From the NCBI RefSeq assembly GCF_018811945.1, contig NZ_JACRVU010000015.1, positions 1 through 64,000 on the forward strand: 64,000 nt of DNA, given 5' to 3'. A model generated the notes under the pieces. It did no database searches. It was not told where the DNA came from and saw only the letters and a list, made by a program, of their open reading frames with translations. This document shows, in pieces, positions 1 through 7,465 of the stretch (positions are counted from its first letter, which is position 1; each line of letters starts with the position of its first letter). The position numbers were made by a program, and so were the translations under genes. The DNA comes from Gluconobacter sp. P1C6_b. GTDB taxonomy: Bacteria > Pseudomonadota > Alphaproteobacteria > Acetobacterales > Acetobacteraceae.

Positions 1-248
1 GTCTGTTCGTCCGAACTGTCGGTATCACCCGGGCCACCATGAGGATCGGCCTTGCCAATATCGTCTATAATATGCGCCGCTTCCTTTTCCTCGAAAGATT
101 GAACGCGAGCGCGTAGTCCTCCCACTGGCGATGGACCGTGATCTGCTCAAAACGCAGAGCGAAAGTCACCCCGGAAACCCTCAATCAAAGCGCTAAAAAA
201 CTAAAATCATCAGACAAGCGCATCAACAAACAGTTCTTCGATCCCTCC
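1..248 (+). mobile_element. IS5-family element, 3' remnant running off the window start
   Basis: Bases 3-116 encode the last 37 residues of an IS5-family DDE transposase (ending LFLERLNASA, stop TAG at 114-116). They match the C-terminus of the larger copy at 49122-50105. The noncoding tail to 248 ends in the same terminal motif (TTCGATCCCTCC) seen at 38961 and, reversed, at 48990, so 248 is probably the true element end. The rest of the element lies before the window. The element abuts a truncated helicase reading frame. Confidence 0.8.
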
Positions 249-250
249 AG

Positions 251-391
251 CTGCTCTATGTCGTTGCTTCGCGAGCCCGGAAAAACCTGCACCTGATTTC
301 CGAGCGGGGCAGAACGAAGCGTTGGGGTGATGCGTATCTACCGACTGAAGTGCTCTCGGCCTTCAGCTTCGCCTATGACGCTACAGCTTGA
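251..391 (+). pseudogene. C-terminal remnant of a UvrD/Rep-like helicase
   Basis: An open frame with no start codon, cut at its 5' end by the IS5 terminus at 248 and ending with TGA at 389-391. Its 46 residues begin LLYVVASRARKNLHLI, which resembles motif VI of superfamily I helicases (LYVAxTRARxxLxL, with the ATP-contacting arginine). The following YLPTEVL also fits the tail of this family. This is motif recognition on a short fragment; only the end of a gene destroyed by the IS insertion remains. Confidence 0.5.
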
Positions 392-956
392 GCCTTCCGA
401 CAGGCAGACCCTAGCCCCAACCGGCGCTACGGCTGCGCTGCCATTCCAGCGCCGGCGCTGGAGTTACAGACCGCCAACCCCATAGCGCCGTGAACGCAAC
501 GCATTCTGCCCCGCTTCCTTCGAGCTGACACGGGTAGGGGAGAACGCAAGCGGGTTCGTCAGTCCAAACCGGTTATGCACGCCTGACCCAACGACAGCTT
601 GAGGCCCTAGTCTCCTAAAATTTGCCTTTCCGTAGTGTCCCGCAACCTCCGCGTTCGCGCGCCAATTCCCGCCGGATGAATGAATGGTGGTTCAGCCGAA
701 TCCTCACCCAAGAAGACATAATCCTGGTCCGGCGCAGTCCGCTTGATGAGATTCGAACTTCGACAGGGTAAAATGCATGTACAAGTCCGCTATCCGTCTT
801 TGTTCGGCAGAGCGTCGGATGATTAATGTCGGCTTTCGGGAAACGCTCTCAACCGCCTGTATGTCCGACATATAGGCGTAAGCAGCAGGTCCGCTTCCGC
901 CTACATTTCGGTCATAAACAGGGGCGTTTAAGTTTTTGGAAAGCAGACATGATCGA
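392..956. other. Intergenic region without a recognisable gene
   Basis: About 565 bases between the helicase remnant and the TetR gene. Open frames here are short and show no family motifs or convincing ribosome binding sites. The only structure I recognise is a hairpin at 874-902, related to one at 55961-55989 and listed separately. Confidence 0.5.
874..902. repeat. REP-like hairpin, copy 1
   Basis: Arms AGGCGTAAGC and GCTTCCGCCT (one mismatch) flank a nine-base loop AGCAGGTCC. The hairpin at 55961-55989 has the same arms and the reverse complement of this loop, so it is the same element in opposite orientation. Flanking similarity (ATGTCCG on one side, TCGGTC on the other) extends the match to roughly 58 bases. 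This looks like a short extragenic palindromic repeat; function unknown. Confidence 0.6.
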
Positions 957-1607
957 TCAAGTGCGTACGAGTGTTTTGTAGTCAGATTCTGTAATGCCCA
1001 TTGCCATGTAGGCGCGCTTGGTCTGGGCTTCCCTGATCGTATCCAGCGACAGTCCGTTTGCGAGCATGTCCTCAATTAGGTCGATATGCAGAGCTGCCAG
1101 AAGAGCGTGGGCGTTATAAAGGGCCGCACCCTCCGGCGGCGAGCCCGTCCCTTCCTCGATGAACCTCGCGGTCACCCCAAGCATCCAGCGATAATGCGGC
1201 GATTGCAGAATGCCCGGACCGAATTCGAGCGCCCGGATCAGGTGGCGGTTGTCGAGCTTGAACGTCAAGATCAGGTCAAGAAACGCTGCAAGACGCTGTT
1301 GCGGTAAGGTATCTTGCCGGAAAGGAGCCGCACCACTCTCCACGCTTGCCCGTAGAGCTTCGATCTTTGTGGCCCAGAGAGCGTCGAGCAATCCCGCGCG
1401 ACTACCGAACGCGCGGAACAGTGTTCCCTTCCCGACACTGCATGCCGCCGCAATGGCATCCATGGTCACACGTTCAGGCCCATCAGCCTGTGCAAAGAGG
1501 ATATCGGCGGCCTCAAGCATGCGGATCGTGGCGGTTGGCGGCCGTCCGCGACGAACTACTTGATTTTCGGACTTGTGGTCCGATATATAATGTAAATCTG
1601 GACTCAT
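957..1607 (-). CDS. TetR/AcrR-family transcriptional repressor
   Basis: 216 residues. The N-terminal helix-turn-helix (about residues 25-70) reads RMLEAADILFA...VTMDAIAAACSVGKGTLFRAFGSRAGLLDAL, the classic TetR pattern. The C-terminal part is an all-helical ligand/dimer domain without a recognisable ligand signature. It is divergent from the SnoaL-like gene at 1636; the 28-base gap plus the start codon carry two GGAC-N5-GTCC inverted repeats. It probably represses itself and the SnoaL-like gene (inference). The start at 1607 lies inside the second inverted repeat. Confidence 0.88.
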   Translation of the reverse strand: MSPDLHYISDHKSENQVVRRGRPPTATIRMLEAADILFAQADGPERVTMDAIAAACSVGKGTLFRAFGSRAGLLDALWATKIEALRASVESGAAPFRQDTLPQQRLAAFLDLILTFKLDNRHLIRALEFGPGILQSPHYRWMLGVTARFIEEGTGSPPEGAALYNAHALLAALHIDLIEDMLANGLSLDTIREAQTKRAYMAMGITESDYKTLVRT

Positions 1608-1613
1608 GGTCCG
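1568..1613. promoter_or_regulatory. Paired operator for the divergent TetR/SnoaL-like genes
   Basis: Two near-identical inverted repeats, GGACTTGTGGTCC (1569-1581) and GGACTCATGGTCC (1600-1612), each with GGAC/GTCC arms and a five-base spacer. Their centres are 31 bases apart, three helical turns. They span the gap between the divergent genes and cover the TetR start codon, as expected for TetR operators. Binding by the adjacent regulator is inferred. Confidence 0.7.
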
Positions 1614-1635
1614 GAAATCATATCAAGGAAGCACC

Positions 1636-2037
1636 ATGTCACCAACATCCGAACTGCCAGACTGGCTCGAAAATGCACTGGACGCACTTCGCGCAGGTGA
1701 TATCGCGGGCTGGATGGCGATCTACGCAGCCGACGCATGCCATGAATTTCCGTTCGCGCCCGAGGGCGCCCCGCGTAAGCTGATCGGACGGGACGCCATT
1801 GCGGCCTATATGGCCCATCTGCCATCTATAATCCGGTTCGGCGCGCTGAGCGACATTCGCGTCCGTAGCGCTGGCAACGAACTGATTGTTGAGGCAACGG
1901 GCCATCATGAACGCGTTGTCGACGATAGCACAAAGAGCTTGTCCTACGTCTGGTTCATCGAAAGGCGTGACGCGAAGGTCACTCGGATACGCGACTATAT
2001 GAACCCGCTTCAGCTTGCAGCGATTGTCTCAGACTGA
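1636..2037 (+). CDS. SnoaL-like / NTF2-fold protein
   Basis: 133 residues from the ATG at 1636, preceded by AAGGA at 1625-1629 with good spacing; an upstream in-frame ATG at 1606 lacks such a site and sits in the operator. Motifs typical of SnoaL-like proteins are visible: an early helix WLENALDALRAGDIAGWMAIYAADA, then FPFAPEG, then DAIAAYMAHLP, and a terminal beta-rich part ending RDYMNPLQL. The fold is small, cytoplasmic and cone-shaped; members range from isomerases and hydrolases to binding proteins, so the substrate cannot be assigned. Likely controlled by the divergent TetR regulator. Confidence 0.75.
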   Translation: MSPTSELPDWLENALDALRAGDIAGWMAIYAADACHEFPFAPEGAPRKLIGRDAIAAYMAHLPSIIRFGALSDIRVRSAGNELIVEATGHHERVVDDSTKSLSYVWFIERRDAKVTRIRDYMNPLQLAAIVSD

Positions 2038-2237
2038 ATGACACAAGCTGGCATGGCGTCCCCAGAAGACTAACTGTCGGAACGGACGGCTTGAATGGGG
2101 CTGCTCTCGCCTACATCTCGGACAATCCGAAATACAAACAACTGATCTTAAAGCGGATGACGCTGCCCAATCTTGCCTGGGTCATTTTTATTTTCTCAGG
2201 CGAGTATCCATGCACGACGGGTTCAGTTCGATCCGAA

Positions 2238-3641
2238 CTAACGTTTCCTCTCTGAAGACTTGATGAAACGCGTGGTGAGCAACAGAGCGCCATGGAATAA
2301 CGCAAGCAATCCAAATGTTTCGGCGTAAGCCTCCGATGCGACATGGGATGGAGCGATTGTCGCAAGCCGCCACCCGAGGAATGTGGCGCACGCTGTGATC
2401 AATGTCGGTCCCCCAATCCTTTGCATGATGTTCAGCGCAGTCGTTGCCATCGGAATATCTGGGCGTGCGATCGAAGCATATCCCACGCTCATCGCCGGAA
2501 TACCGACAGCGCCCCCACCTCCGCCACGCAGCAACAATGCTAAGGCGAGCAGGACGACGCTCAGACCGTTATAGGCGAGCAACGCTAAAATCAGTGTGCC
2601 AACAAAGGACAAAAGAGCCCCGCAACCGGTCAGATCGCGCGCGTCAAACCGGTCACTCAGACGGCCAATGAGCGGATAGACGCACATCATCCCCAGACCC
2701 AGGGGTGCCATGAACAGGCCCGTCCGCTCGGGCGAGACACCGCAGGCGTGAATCAGCCATACGGGTAGAAGCATCTGACCAGCGAACGACACCCCGTTCG
2801 TCAGAAACATGATGATCGCCGACACCGAAAAGGCAGGCGCACGCAGCAGGCGCAGGTCGATCAGCGCGTCATCGCCCTTGCGTCGCGCGGATCTGACATA
2901 CAGGACGAACAGCACGAGGGACGCGCCTAAAGTCGCCTGTCCATAAAGCCGGGCGACATGATCCATGCCGTAAAGAAACGAGACGAGCGCGGGAGCGAGA
3001 AATCCTAGCCCTGTCAGGTCAAGTGGACGGGGGCGCTCGTCATGCCGATCGTGAGGGAGAAACAGAACGGCAAGAGCAAAAGCCGCAAGCCCGACCGGCA
3101 CATTGAGAAGAAAGATCCATCGCCAGGACGCGATGGAGAGAATTGCACCGGCGACGACGGGTCCAAGAAGCGGCGCGAGCAGAACAGGTGCCGTCATTGC
3201 GCTCGCGACCCTCGGCATCTGTCGGCCCGCCACACGAGCTACCGTCATCTGCGCCATAGGGGCGAGCAGTCCGCCCGCCATGCCTTGCAGTAGCCGGAAT
3301 ACGATCAGGGACGGTGCAGACCACGCTAGTGCGCACAGGCCTGATGTCAGCGTGAAGGCACCGAAGCACCATAAATAGACTGCTCGCCCCCCGAGGCGAC
3401 TTACAAGCCATCCATTCAGCGGCAACGTCAGGGCGAGTGCCAGCAGATAGCCGCTGACCACCCACTGTATGTGTGAAAACGGCGCGTGCAGGGTCGCGAC
3501 AAGATCGGGGAGCGACACATTGACGATCGTGGCGTCCAGTTGCGCCATGAAAGATCCGACCGCCGCGACGCTCACGATTTTCCAGGTGCCCGGAGGCAGT
3601 TGATCCGAACCCTGGGATGGCAACGATGTTCTGGTGTTCAT
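2238..3641 (-). CDS. MFS drug efflux transporter, DHA2 (EmrB/QacA) type
   Basis: 467 residues with about 14 hydrophobic segments, the size and topology of 14-TM DHA2 pumps. Motif D1-like MAQLDATIVNVSLPDL is in TM1 (residues 33-48), followed by WVVSGYLLALALTLPLNGWLVSRLGGR (motif A region) and a motif C-like APVLLAPLLGPVVAGAI in TM5. It is an inner-membrane proton antiporter by family; the substrate is unknown. It lies 48 bases downstream of the isochorismatase-like gene on the same strand, so the two probably form an operon controlled by the divergent TetR at 4359. Confidence 0.88.
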   Translation of the reverse strand: MNTRTSLPSQGSDQLPPGTWKIVSVAAVGSFMAQLDATIVNVSLPDLVATLHAPFSHIQWVVSGYLLALALTLPLNGWLVSRLGGRAVYLWCFGAFTLTSGLCALAWSAPSLIVFRLLQGMAGGLLAPMAQMTVARVAGRQMPRVASAMTAPVLLAPLLGPVVAGAILSIASWRWIFLLNVPVGLAAFALAVLFLPHDRHDERPRPLDLTGLGFLAPALVSFLYGMDHVARLYGQATLGASLVLFVLYVRSARRKGDDALIDLRLLRAPAFSVSAIIMFLTNGVSFAGQMLLPVWLIHACGVSPERTGLFMAPLGLGMMCVYPLIGRLSDRFDARDLTGCGALLSFVGTLILALLAYNGLSVVLLALALLLRGGGGGAVGIPAMSVGYASIARPDIPMATTALNIMQRIGGPTLITACATFLGWRLATIAPSHVASEAYAETFGLLALFHGALLLTTRFIKSSERKR

Positions 3642-3689
3642 GAACGATCTCGCCGGGAACCGTGAGACGCGCAGACATCCACCATGCGC

Positions 3690-4256
3690 TTACGCGTCCA
3701 GTGCGATTGCGTCGCTTGTCGTCACGCGGCCAAGGCGGGGGAAAATCTCCTCGCAGGCAAAGCGCTGCATCTCTTCGGTGAATGTGGACATGACATCCGT
3801 GGCGAGCACGACGTTATATCCATGCTCATGAGCCGCCCTGGCGGTAGATTCCACGCCCAGATTGGTCGCGATTCCGCCCAGCACAATGGTCGAGATACCG
3901 CGTCGTCTTAACTGAAGATCGAGATCCGTGCCGTAGAAGGCACCCCATTGCCGCTTCGTGACACACAGATCGGTCGGTTCGGCAAGCCCGTCGACCAGTT
4001 CAGCCCAGTCTGGTGCGAAGCCGCCAGGCGGTGAAAAGGAGCGATCGACGACCGCATGAACGGCATCCGCGAAATCTGGAGAAAATGCTACATTTACCAG
4101 AATGACCGGAGCGCCAGCAGCCCGGAAACGCGCCGTGAGTTCTTTCGATCGCTCAACAATCAAAGCACCCGGTGTCGGAGCCAGGGGAAGCCCCGTAATG
4201 CCCTTCTGGAGATCGATCAGGACGAGAGCCGTCTTGGTGGCTTGAAGCGAAATCAT
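3690..4256 (-). CDS. Isochorismatase-family hydrolase, lacking the canonical cysteine
   Basis: 188 residues with the alpha/beta isochorismatase fold. An N-terminal catalytic-type aspartate lies in TALVLIDLQKGI and a lysine in VTKRQWGAFYGT. The late nucleophile motif reads GGIATNLGVESTAR, with glycine where cysteine hydrolases such as nicotinamidase carry cysteine (ATNxCVE). True isochorismatases also have glycine there, so this is either a non-cysteine member or a non-hydrolytic homologue. The substrate is not assignable. It is divergent from the TetR gene at 4359 and probably co-transcribed with the MFS pump. Confidence 0.82.
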   Translation of the reverse strand: MISLQATKTALVLIDLQKGITGLPLAPTPGALIVERSKELTARFRAAGAPVILVNVAFSPDFADAVHAVVDRSFSPPGGFAPDWAELVDGLAEPTDLCVTKRQWGAFYGTDLDLQLRRRGISTIVLGGIATNLGVESTARAAHEHGYNVVLATDVMSTFTEEMQRFACEEIFPRLGRVTTSDAIALDA

Positions 4257-4329
4257 GGAGAAACATCCCTGTCGGCGTTAGAACCGCCATCCCGAACCAT
4301 TGTCCGGAACACGCGGAAACGTTAGTAAG

Positions 4330-4345
4330 TTGAGTAGGTACTCAA
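4330..4345. promoter_or_regulatory. Perfect inverted-repeat operator upstream of the TetR gene
   Basis: TTGAGTAGGTACTCAA is a perfect palindrome with seven-base arms and a GG centre, placed between the divergent isochorismatase-like and TetR genes. It ends where the TetR ribosome binding site (AAGGAGGAG, 4344-4352) begins, so a bound repressor could block both transcription directions. Recognition by the neighbouring TetR protein is inferred. Confidence 0.7.
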
Positions 4346-4357
4346 GGAGGAGCATTA

Positions 4358-4375
4358 TTTGAGGATGGACTCAAA
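4358..4375. promoter_or_regulatory. Second inverted repeat over the TetR start region
   Basis: TTTGAG-GATGGA-CTCAAA has perfect six-base arms and shares the TTGAG/CTCAA half-sites of the palindrome at 4330-4345, with a wider spacer. It overlaps both candidate start codons of the TetR gene, suggesting a secondary autoregulatory site or an mRNA hairpin at the start. Confidence 0.5.
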
Positions 4376-5021
4376 TTCGTCAAGAGGTAAACGGACGTCC
4401 CTTCAGCCGATGCGCGCGGCTGGGCGTCAGCGCGTCGAGGAGTTACTGGAGGCCGCGTCTGACCTCATGGCGGAACGAGGGTATGAGGCGACAACCATGG
4501 CGGAGATCGCCGCGCGCGCCGGGGCGAAGATCGGTTCGCTCTATCGCTTCTTTCCAAACAAAGAGGCTGTGGCGGACGCTTTGGTGCAGCGGCATATCGC
4601 CGTTCTGGAAGACGAATACGCGGCACTCGCCAAACGTGCCGCCACACTATCCCCGGACGCTCTGGCAGACGTTCTGATCGAACTGCTTGTCACGCTTCAT
4701 CCTCGCGTGAAATCCCTGTCTGCGCTGATGGAGGCACGGACTGACAAGATGGAGATCCGTGATCGTGCACGAGGACATGCCATAGCCGGAATTGCGGCAG
4801 CGTTGCGTGTCTGTGCGCCAGGGTTGGATGAAGCACTGGCGAGAGATATTGCTGCGGTCGTTCTAAACATTATGAAAGTGCTGCGCAGCATGCTGGCGAA
4901 GGACGCCCCCACGACATCTGGCGCGCCTGACGAATTGCGACAGATGCACCGTCTCTATCTAACGGACCGGCTGCGGCCGTTTCGGCGTACTCCAGACGGT
5001 ATAACGGACGCAGAGCCATAA
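4359..5021 (+). CDS. TetR/AcrR-family transcriptional repressor
   Basis: 220 residues. The helix-turn-helix is RVEELLEAASDLMAERGYEATTMAEIAARAGAKIGSLYRFFPNKEAVADAL (about residues 25-75). The rest resembles the TetR_C domain of regulators of aliphatic or aromatic efflux genes. The start is uncertain: a TTG at 4359 lies six bases after AAGGAGGAG, whereas an ATG at 4365 is twelve bases away; the TTG has better spacing. Likely represses itself and the divergent isochorismatase-like/MFS operon through the palindrome at 4330. Confidence 0.87.
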   Translation: MRMDSNSSRGKRTSLQPMRAAGRQRVEELLEAASDLMAERGYEATTMAEIAARAGAKIGSLYRFFPNKEAVADALVQRHIAVLEDEYAALAKRAATLSPDALADVLIELLVTLHPRVKSLSALMEARTDKMEIRDRARGHAIAGIAAALRVCAPGLDEALARDIAAVVLNIMKVLRSMLAKDAPTTSGAPDELRQMHRLYLTDRLRPFRRTPDGITDAEP

Positions 5022-5331
5022 TTTTGCGGATTGGTGCAGCCAGGGTTTCAAACGCCAATTTCATCGCCTCCCAAGTGAGGAGGCTAAATGGATGCGAGAA
5101 AATCGGGGAGAACTAACACAGTTTTGACGCGAAAATCTCGTGCCCGGCAATGGCCGATTGCTTAGCAGGTAGGCGGCAGTCGCCTCTTTTAAGACATTCA
5201 TTGACCTTGAAAGTCTGCCCGTAGCCAGACACTGTTTACGGCGATAAAGTCACTCCACGCTACGAGCGTGCATCATGCTGACTATGCCTGCCGAGCACGG
5301 TTTTATGAGCCAGCCGATCTTTCTCTTCGCA
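5022..5331. other. Intergenic region, no gene seen
   Basis: About 310 bases between the TetR gene and the convergent ferredoxin gene. I find no open frame with family motifs, no clear terminator and no repeat. It may contain decayed sequence. Confidence 0.5.
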
Positions 5332-5661
5332 TCAGACTTTCACGAGTTTGATGGCGCGCTCGGGACAGGCCTTTACACAGAGACCGCAGGCACGGCACTG
5401 ATCGGCATGAGGCGTATACGCGACCATTCCGCCATGAACATGGCTTTTGATCTTTCCGACGAATGAGAGCTTCCGATAGTCCGAATTGTCGATCTTTCGT
5501 ACTTCGAAAACATTGTAAGGACACACGGCGACACAGGCGTCTTTTCCCTCACAGCGATTGAAATCCACAATCGGGACGACCAGCCTTGTTCGACTCTCTT
5601 CCAGGCATTTAGGTGTGCTCATTGCTTTTTCCCCGTTTCCGGTCGTTTCGATACCGTTCAT
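5332..5661 (-). CDS. Ferredoxin with two [4Fe-4S]-type cysteine motifs
   Basis: 109 residues. The first cysteine cluster is CEGKDACVAVCP (about residues 37-48) and the second CRACGLCVKACP (about 89-100), a bacterial two-cluster ferredoxin pattern with a non-standard first spacing (C-x5-C-x3-C). The ATG at 5661 overlaps the TGA of the upstream NmrA-like gene as ATGA, which supports this start and translational coupling; an internal ATG (MSTPK) is 13 codons in. It is the last gene of a tetR-nmrA-ferredoxin operon. Cytoplasmic electron carrier; partner unknown. Confidence 0.85.
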   Translation of the reverse strand: MNGIETTGNGEKAMSTPKCLEESRTRLVVPIVDFNRCEGKDACVAVCPYNVFEVRKIDNSDYRKLSFVGKIKSHVHGGMVAYTPHADQCRACGLCVKACPERAIKLVKV

Positions 5662-6563
5662 TTGACGCTCTGCTGCAAATTCCGATTTTGGCGAAGTTCC
5701 CGCGCGAACATCTCAAGCGTAGTCGTCGGCCTCCCCAGTTTTTCCCACGTCTCCCCGGCGTAAAACGGATCTTCGTGATCTCCGAAATAGGCGAACAGAT
5801 GCGCCACGAACTTCATTTTCGGGTTGAAAAGGCCAATCATCCGCATAACCCAGAGTGGCGCCACGCGAATTTTGAGAGAGGGATCGTAGTTTTTTACAAA
5901 ACGCTTCAGCGCCTGTCTGACGGAGATCGCTTCCGGTCCCTGTACCGGGCAATGTTCTGGCATTGCCTGAGGATTCTGAAACGCCTCGACCACCCATCGT
6001 GCGTAATCCGCGGCACTGATCCACCAGATTTTGACGCGCGTATTCCCAATCCACTGAATCGCACGTCCGCTGATCATGAAAGGCAGCAACTCCATGAAAT
6101 GGGTCGGCGCGAAGAAGGTATGCCGGATGCCGGTGTCCGCAATGCTCCTGTGCCCTTCCATACGGATAATATTGGGCACGACATTCTGTTTGATGTTTGT
6201 GAGCGCCGGTGGATAAGCACCAAGAGCACCGATCTTGGCAATATACCGGATATCCAGCCCCTGTATGGCCGTCATCAGGTTTTGCACACCTTCGCGCTCT
6301 TCATAAAAGAGAAGATTCGGGTCTGCCGTTTCGGTCGCGAGATTGATGTAGAGCGCGTCTACCCCGTTGAGCGCTGCGTGTAGGCTTGGAACATCCCGCA
6401 GATCGGCCTGAACGATCTCGACAGTATCCGGAAGCATCCTGCGTGCCTTATCTGGCGAGCGAACGATAGCACGAACTTCGAAATGTCTGGATAGTTCGGT
6501 TGTAACCGGTGCCCCAAGTCGGCCTGTCGCACCAATGACAGCTATTTTTCTGATCGGTTTCAT
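5658..6563 (-). CDS. NmrA-like NAD(P)-binding protein
   Basis: 301 residues. An N-terminal Rossmann motif IAVIGATGRLGAPVTTEL (GxxGxxG, residues 7-24) is followed by VRAIVRSPDKARRML and VEIVQADLRDVPSLHAAL, as in the atypical short-chain dehydrogenase subgroup NmrA/NAD(P)H azoreductase/quinone reductase. The catalytic YxxxK of classical SDRs is not evident, so it may be a redox sensor or a reductase. It is coupled by ATGA overlaps to the upstream TetR gene and the downstream ferredoxin gene. Confidence 0.82.
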   Translation of the reverse strand: MKPIRKIAVIGATGRLGAPVTTELSRHFEVRAIVRSPDKARRMLPDTVEIVQADLRDVPSLHAALNGVDALYINLATETADPNLLFYEEREGVQNLMTAIQGLDIRYIAKIGALGAYPPALTNIKQNVVPNIIRMEGHRSIADTGIRHTFFAPTHFMELLPFMISGRAIQWIGNTRVKIWWISAADYARWVVEAFQNPQAMPEHCPVQGPEAISVRQALKRFVKNYDPSLKIRVAPLWVMRMIGLFNPKMKFVAHLFAYFGDHEDPFYAGETWEKLGRPTTTLEMFARELRQNRNLQQSVK

Positions 6564-7270
6564 GGTGTGTCCTGATCCATGGATGCAAAAGTTGTTCTGA
6601 GTTTCTCAGGGTCGTAATGCCGGTTTATGGCGGTGTTGCTGAGGCCGATCCCGCGCAGCAGGAAACGGACCGTGTTTTCGACCAGCTTGTCGCGTGTCAC
6701 GCCATATTCGACGACCGTGATGTCGGGCAGGCTAATCAGATGCAGCGTGTTCGCCAGATGATGGACGAACCAGATTTCGGCACTGCCGGTCTGAACACCG
6801 TCCTCCATATCGCCAGCGTCCTGCGCAACCCGGAAAGATCGTTCGAAAACGCCGATCCAGGGCTTCACATGCCGATCGAGGAAAGCCTTTGCGAACTGTC
6901 CGTCGCCCAGCAGACTGGCCGTGACAAGCCGTTTGGTATCATCGTGAGACTGCGTATCCCCGATGCCCGGAAAGACCGCCTGCACGAGCAGGGCAACACC
7001 TTTGACCAGTGTTGCCGTCGAAGGCGCTGCTTCGGCAAGAAGACGGCTACCGACGGCGTTGGCTTCTACGCAATGAGATTCAAGTTCCGCGTAAAGCTCC
7101 TCCTTACTGGCAAAGTGCCGGTAAAGAAGGGCCTCGGAGACACCCGCCGCTCTCGCGATCTCTTTTGTGGTCGCCCCCTCCCGACCAAGCCGGGCGAAAA
7201 CGGGGGCTGCTGCTGACAGGATCGCCTGCCTGCGATCCGTCGCGGAAAGTCTGGAAGGGCGTGAGGGCAT
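6560..7270 (-). CDS. TetR/AcrR-family transcriptional regulator
   Basis: 236 residues. The helix-turn-helix is RRQAILSAAAPVFARLGREGATTKEIARAAGVSEALLYRHFASKEELYAEL (residues 13-62). First gene of the tetR-nmrA-ferredoxin operon, with a four-base ATGA overlap to nmrA. Its upstream region holds a perfect seven-base-arm inverted repeat at 7294-7311, so it is very likely autoregulatory and controls the redox genes behind it. The inducer is unknown. Confidence 0.88.
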   Translation of the reverse strand: MPSRPSRLSATDRRQAILSAAAPVFARLGREGATTKEIARAAGVSEALLYRHFASKEELYAELESHCVEANAVGSRLLAEAAPSTATLVKGVALLVQAVFPGIGDTQSHDDTKRLVTASLLGDGQFAKAFLDRHVKPWIGVFERSFRVAQDAGDMEDGVQTGSAEIWFVHHLANTLHLISLPDITVVEYGVTRDKLVENTVRFLLRGIGLSNTAINRHYDPEKLRTTFASMDQDTP

Positions 7271-7293
7271 GGTTTCTCCTTACAGAGAACTCC

Positions 7294-7311
7294 TAAGTGA
7301 GTATTCACTTA
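7294..7311. promoter_or_regulatory. Operator of the tetR-nmrA-ferredoxin operon
   Basis: TAAGTGAGTATTCACTTA is a perfect inverted repeat (TAAGTGA/TCACTTA around GTAT) 24 bases upstream of the TetR start codon. The AGTGA-N-TCACT half-sites are typical of TetR operators. Assignment to the downstream regulator is inferred. Confidence 0.75.
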
Positions 7312-7465
7312 CATGCAAGCGCCTTATGACACCTCGCTGTATATGACCAGGAGCGGACCGTCGGCCTTCCCCCCAGAGCAGCTCATCCCCAGACACGGAC
7401 TTTGCCGTGACATCTAAAGGGAGGGATTCAGTAGCTACGGCAAGGCGATAGAGGCAGCAGTTATT

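Noticed and set aside
1-10. Apparent shared breakpoint of the IS5 fragments at window position 3 and at 38716
   Set aside because: The two bases before position 3 (GT) fit a synonymous glycine codon GGT, so the first fragment simply continues before the window. Only the 38715 boundary is a real junction.
5275-5466. 63-codon plus-strand frame near the ferredoxin gene
   Set aside because: It has no clear ribosome binding site and its second half is antisense to the ferredoxin cysteine region.
5613-6383. 256-codon plus-strand open frame
   Set aside because: It lies antisense to the NmrA-like gene, which has clear Rossmann motifs and ATGA coupling. The plus frame shows no family motif.
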